From Sva-07 sp035527095 (GTDB lineage Bacteria; Actinomycetota; Acidimicrobiia; Acidimicrobiales; Ilumatobacteraceae), in NCBI GenBank assembly GCA_035527095.1, contig DATLBC010000155.1, positions 1 through 15,291 on the forward strand: a stretch of DNA of 15,291 nt, written 5' to 3'. Below are positions 13,391-15,291 of the stretch, one piece after another (the stretch's first letter is position 1; every line of letters begins with the position of its first letter). The notes under the pieces were generated by a model that saw only the letters and a list, made by a program, of their open reading frames with translations, was not told where the DNA came from and did no database searches. The translations under genes were made by a program, and so were the position numbers.

Positions 13391-14623
13391 ATGGCGTTCG
13401 ATCTCGAGACGGTGCGCAAGGAGTTCCCGATCCTCGCCCGTGAGATCGACGGCAAGCCACTCATCTACCTCGATTCCGGCAACACCTCGCAGAAGCCGCG
13501 TCGGGTGATCGACGCGATGACCGAGTTCCTCGAGAACTCCTACGCGCCGATCAACCGCAGCTCCTACCGCCTCGCCGGCGAAGCCACCGACGCCTACGAG
13601 GGCGCACGACGCGCCGTTGCCCGCCTCATCAATGCGTCGTCGACCGACGAGGTCGTGTTCACCAAGAACGCCACCGAGTCGATGAACCTGATCGCTCGCT
13701 CATGGGGCGGCGCCAATCTCGGCGAGGGCGATGCCGTGGTGCTGACCCATCTGGAACACCACGCGAACATCGTCCCGTGGCAGATGCTGCGCGACGAGCG
13801 CGGCATCGAGATCCGCTGGGTACCGCTCACTGCGGACGGGCAACTCGACCTCAGCGATCTCGACCGTATCCTCGACGGTGCCAAGCTCTTCTCGTTCACC
13901 GCCATGAGCAACGTCCTCGGCACGCTCCCCCCGGTCGCCCAACTCTGCGCTGCTGCCCATGATGCGGGCGCCCTCGCCGTCGTCGACGCCTGCCAGTACG
14001 TCCCGCACAACGCCACCGACGTGCAAGCCTGGGGTGCCGATCTCGTGGCGTTCTCGAGCCACAAGATGTGCGGGCCATCAGGCATCGGGATGCTGTGGGG
14101 GCGCATGGAGCTCCTCGACGCAATGCCGCCGTTCCTCGGTGGCGGCAACATGATCGACACCGTCACCCTCGACGGGTACACCACGGCTCCCGTCCCTGCG
14201 AAGTTCGAAGCGGGCACACCGGCGATCACTGAAGCCGTCGGCCTCCGAGCCGCGGTCGAGTTCCTCGAAGACCTCGGGATGGACGACATCCGTCAGCACG
14301 AGATCGACCTCACCCGGTACGCCCTCGACACACTCAACGACCGGTTCGGCGACGACATCACCATCTTCGGCCCCGATGACACGGCCGTGCGAGGCGGCGT
14401 CTTGAGCTTCGCATTCCGGGATCTCCACCCGCACGACGTCAGCCAGATCCTCGACGAACGCAACGTGTGCGTTCGCGCCGGACACCACTGCGCCAAGCCC
14501 CTCATGCAGGTGCTGGGCGTGCAGTCGACGACCCGGGCGAGCTTCTACCTCTACAACGGCACCGACGACGTCGACGCCCTGGCCGACGCCCTCGACAGCG
14601 CAACCGATATCTTCGGGTTCTGA
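13391..14623 (+). CDS. sufS: Cysteine desulfurase SufS (class II, PLP-dependent)
   Basis: A 410-residue enzyme that removes sulfur from L-cysteine and holds it as a persulfide for iron-sulfur cluster assembly. Family features are LIYLDSGNTSQKP near the N-terminus, LEHHANIVPW with the PLP-stacking His (123/124), DACQYVPHN (Asp199 and Gln202), SSHKMCGPSGIG with the PLP lysine K225, and RAGHHCAKP with the catalytic C367. TTRASFYLYN (380-389) carries the substrate-binding Arg. Length and motifs are normal for SufS, and the Cys sits in the short rigid loop of class II enzymes. ATG 13391 follows a TAGAAT box by six bases. The stop codon overlaps the sufU start by one base, coupling the two partners. 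sufBCD genes are not in the window. Confidence 0.95.
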   Translation: MAFDLETVRKEFPILAREIDGKPLIYLDSGNTSQKPRRVIDAMTEFLENSYAPINRSSYRLAGEATDAYEGARRAVARLINASSTDEVVFTKNATESMNLIARSWGGANLGEGDAVVLTHLEHHANIVPWQMLRDERGIEIRWVPLTADGQLDLSDLDRILDGAKLFSFTAMSNVLGTLPPVAQLCAAAHDAGALAVVDACQYVPHNATDVQAWGADLVAFSSHKMCGPSGIGMLWGRMELLDAMPPFLGGGNMIDTVTLDGYTTAPVPAKFEAGTPAITEAVGLRAAVEFLEDLGMDDIRQHEIDLTRYALDTLNDRFGDDITIFGPDDTAVRGGVLSFAFRDLHPHDVSQILDERNVCVRAGHHCAKPLMQVLGVQSTTRASFYLYNGTDDVDALADALDSATDIFGF

Positions 14624-15078
14624 TGTCCGGCCTCGAAGACCTCTATCGCGAGATCATTCTCGACCACTACCGCACCCCGCGGAATCGTGGTGAGCTGGAA
14701 TCGCCCCCTGCCGTCGAGTCACGCGGCCACAACCCGCTGTGTGGCGACGAGATCACGCTCTACCTCCTCGTCGACGGCGACGGCGACGACGCGGTGGTCA
14801 GCGACGTCAAGATCAGTGGCCAAGGCTGTTCGATCTCGCAGTCGTCGGCGTCGATGATGACCCAGGCCGTGATCGGCAAGTCGGTCGGCGAAGCTCGAGC
14901 GATGATCCGCCGGTTCCGTTCGATGATGGGCATCGAGGGCATCGAGTCGCAGCCCGGCGACGACGACATCGATCTCGGTGACCTCGAAGCGCTCCAGGGT
15001 GTCGTGAAGTTCCCGGTGCGCATCAAGTGCGCTGTGCTCGGCTGGACCACCCTCGCCGACGCCCTCGACCGCGCCTGA
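14623..15078 (+). CDS. sufU: SufU, zinc-dependent sulfurtransferase / Fe-S assembly protein
   Basis: A 151-residue protein of the SufU/IscU family. It starts with LEDLYREIILDHYRTPRNRG, the usual N-terminal helix. The three conserved cysteines and the aspartate are present: C40 and D42 in NPLCGD, C69 in GQGCSISQSSASMM, and C136 in RIKCAVLGW. The roughly 20-residue insertion before the third Cys (FRSMMGIEGIESQ region) is the mark of SufU rather than IscU. In Gram-positive bacteria SufU accepts the persulfide from SufS by a zinc-ligand swap and passes it on to SufBCD. ATG 14623 shares a base with the sufS stop (TGATG). Two tandem hairpin repeats begin a few bases downstream. Confidence 0.95.
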   Translation: MSGLEDLYREIILDHYRTPRNRGELESPPAVESRGHNPLCGDEITLYLLVDGDGDDAVVSDVKISGQGCSISQSSASMMTQAVIGKSVGEARAMIRRFRSMMGIEGIESQPGDDDIDLGDLEALQGVVKFPVRIKCAVLGWTTLADALDRA

Positions 15079-15086
15079 CCGTCTCT

Positions 15087-15147
15087 CGCACCGCTTGCGA
15101 TGAGCGAAACCGCCGTATCCGGTCGTCTCGCTCATCGCTGAGTCACG
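15087..15147. repeat. Tandem hairpin repeat, copy 1 (61 bp)
   Basis: This unit is repeated at once at 15148-15208 with 59 of 61 bases identical. It contains GCGATGAGCGA (15097-15107) and the exact complement TCGCTCATCGC (15128-15138). An inner ACCG/CGGT pair (15109-15112 with 15120-15123) forms a second stem. It begins eight bases after the sufU stop and probably acts as an mRNA 3'-end hairpin. No T-tract follows it. Confidence 0.85.
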
Positions 15148-15208
15148 CGCAGTGCTTGCGATGAGCGAAACCGCCGTATCCGGTCGTCTCGCTCATCGCT
15201 GAGTCACG
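15148..15208. repeat. Tandem hairpin repeat, copy 2 (61 bp)
   Basis: This is the second copy of the unit at 15087-15147, with only two differences (bases 15152-15153). Its hairpin arms are 15158-15168 and 15189-15199. The end of the copy (GAGTCACG) supplies the stop codon of a possible minus-strand gene at 15204-15206. Confidence 0.85.
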
Positions 15209-15291
15209 ATTGTGGCGACGGGATCCTCGCCAGATCGACCACGACACCACCGCTGGCCGCCACGAGTTGCTGCGGTGTCAGCGAGAACACG
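15204..15291 (-). CDS. Possible C-terminal end of an unidentified gene (cut by window edge)
   Basis: The minus strand is open from the window edge to a TGA at 15206-15204. It encodes about 28 residues, ending LVVDLARIPSPQS in style; the readable part includes TPQQLVAASGGVVVDLA. Third codon positions are mostly G or C. The peptide looks protein-like but is too short to identify. If real, it converges on sufU with the tandem repeats between them. A second minus-strand frame is also open here, so the call is weak. Confidence 0.3.
   Translation of the reverse strand, partial: VFSLTPQQLVAASGGVVVDLARIPSPQS

Noticed and set aside
15087..15208. Tandem repeats as a CRISPR array
   Set aside because: There are only two copies, they abut with no variable spacer, and the repeated unit itself holds the hairpin. 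No cas genes are present.
1..15291. tRNA, rRNA, insertion sequence or prophage genes
   Set aside because: No cloverleaf, transposase, integrase or phage motif was recognised on either strand by eye; a tRNAscan and profile search were not possible.

Overview
The window reads as chromosomal DNA of a high-GC Gram-positive bacterium of the Actinobacteria type. Codons are strongly GC-biased in the third position. Several start codons lack a Shine-Dalgarno sequence and instead sit six bases behind a TANNNT box, as leaderless actinobacterial genes do. The sugar-import genes carry lipoprotein signals, and the SufS-SufU pair is of the Gram-positive kind. The overall flavour (acyl-CoA dehydrogenase, ROK regulator, CRTAC1 protein, vanadium haloperoxidase family enzyme) would suit a marine or soil acidimicrobial lineage such as Ilumatobacter, but this is an inference without any database search.

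Left part (1-2958). The 5' end of an acyl-CoA dehydrogenase gene leaves the window on the minus strand. Diverging from it is a Phd-type antitoxin and PIN (VapC-like) toxin pair. A near-perfect 20-bp palindrome lies over the antitoxin start, and a perfect 21-bp-arm hairpin separates the two genes. Next on the plus strand is a tightly coupled trio: a class I SAM methyltransferase, an MBL-fold hydrolase (4-bp overlap) and a small protein of unknown function (2-nt gap).

Middle part (2993-11827, all minus strand). Seven collinear genes read leftward: a ROK repressor, a xylose-type sugar-binding lipoprotein, a single-domain ABC ATPase, a permease, a CRTAC1/ASPIC-UnbV lipoprotein with seven FG-GAP-like calcium loops, a membrane-anchored vanadium haloperoxidase/PAP2 family enzyme, and a small ribbon-helix-helix protein. 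The permease stop and the CRTAC1 start are one base apart, so the extracytoplasmic enzyme pair appears physically appended to the sugar-import operon. Two strong hairpins lie between the binding-protein and ATPase genes.

Right part (11950-15291). xylA (class II xylose isomerase) diverges from the ROK gene. The region between them holds a 25-bp inverted repeat that overlaps candidate promoter elements for both directions, and a related repeat sits just behind the candidate promoter of the binding-protein gene. Together they suggest one xylose-type regulon: import (xylF-, xylG- and xylH-like), isomerisation (xylA) and local repression (ROK). No xylulokinase is present in the window. After a 20-bp-arm hairpin come sufS and sufU (iron-sulfur cluster assembly), sufS behind a leaderless-type promoter. 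The window closes with two tandem 61-bp hairpin repeats and the tail of a possible convergent gene.
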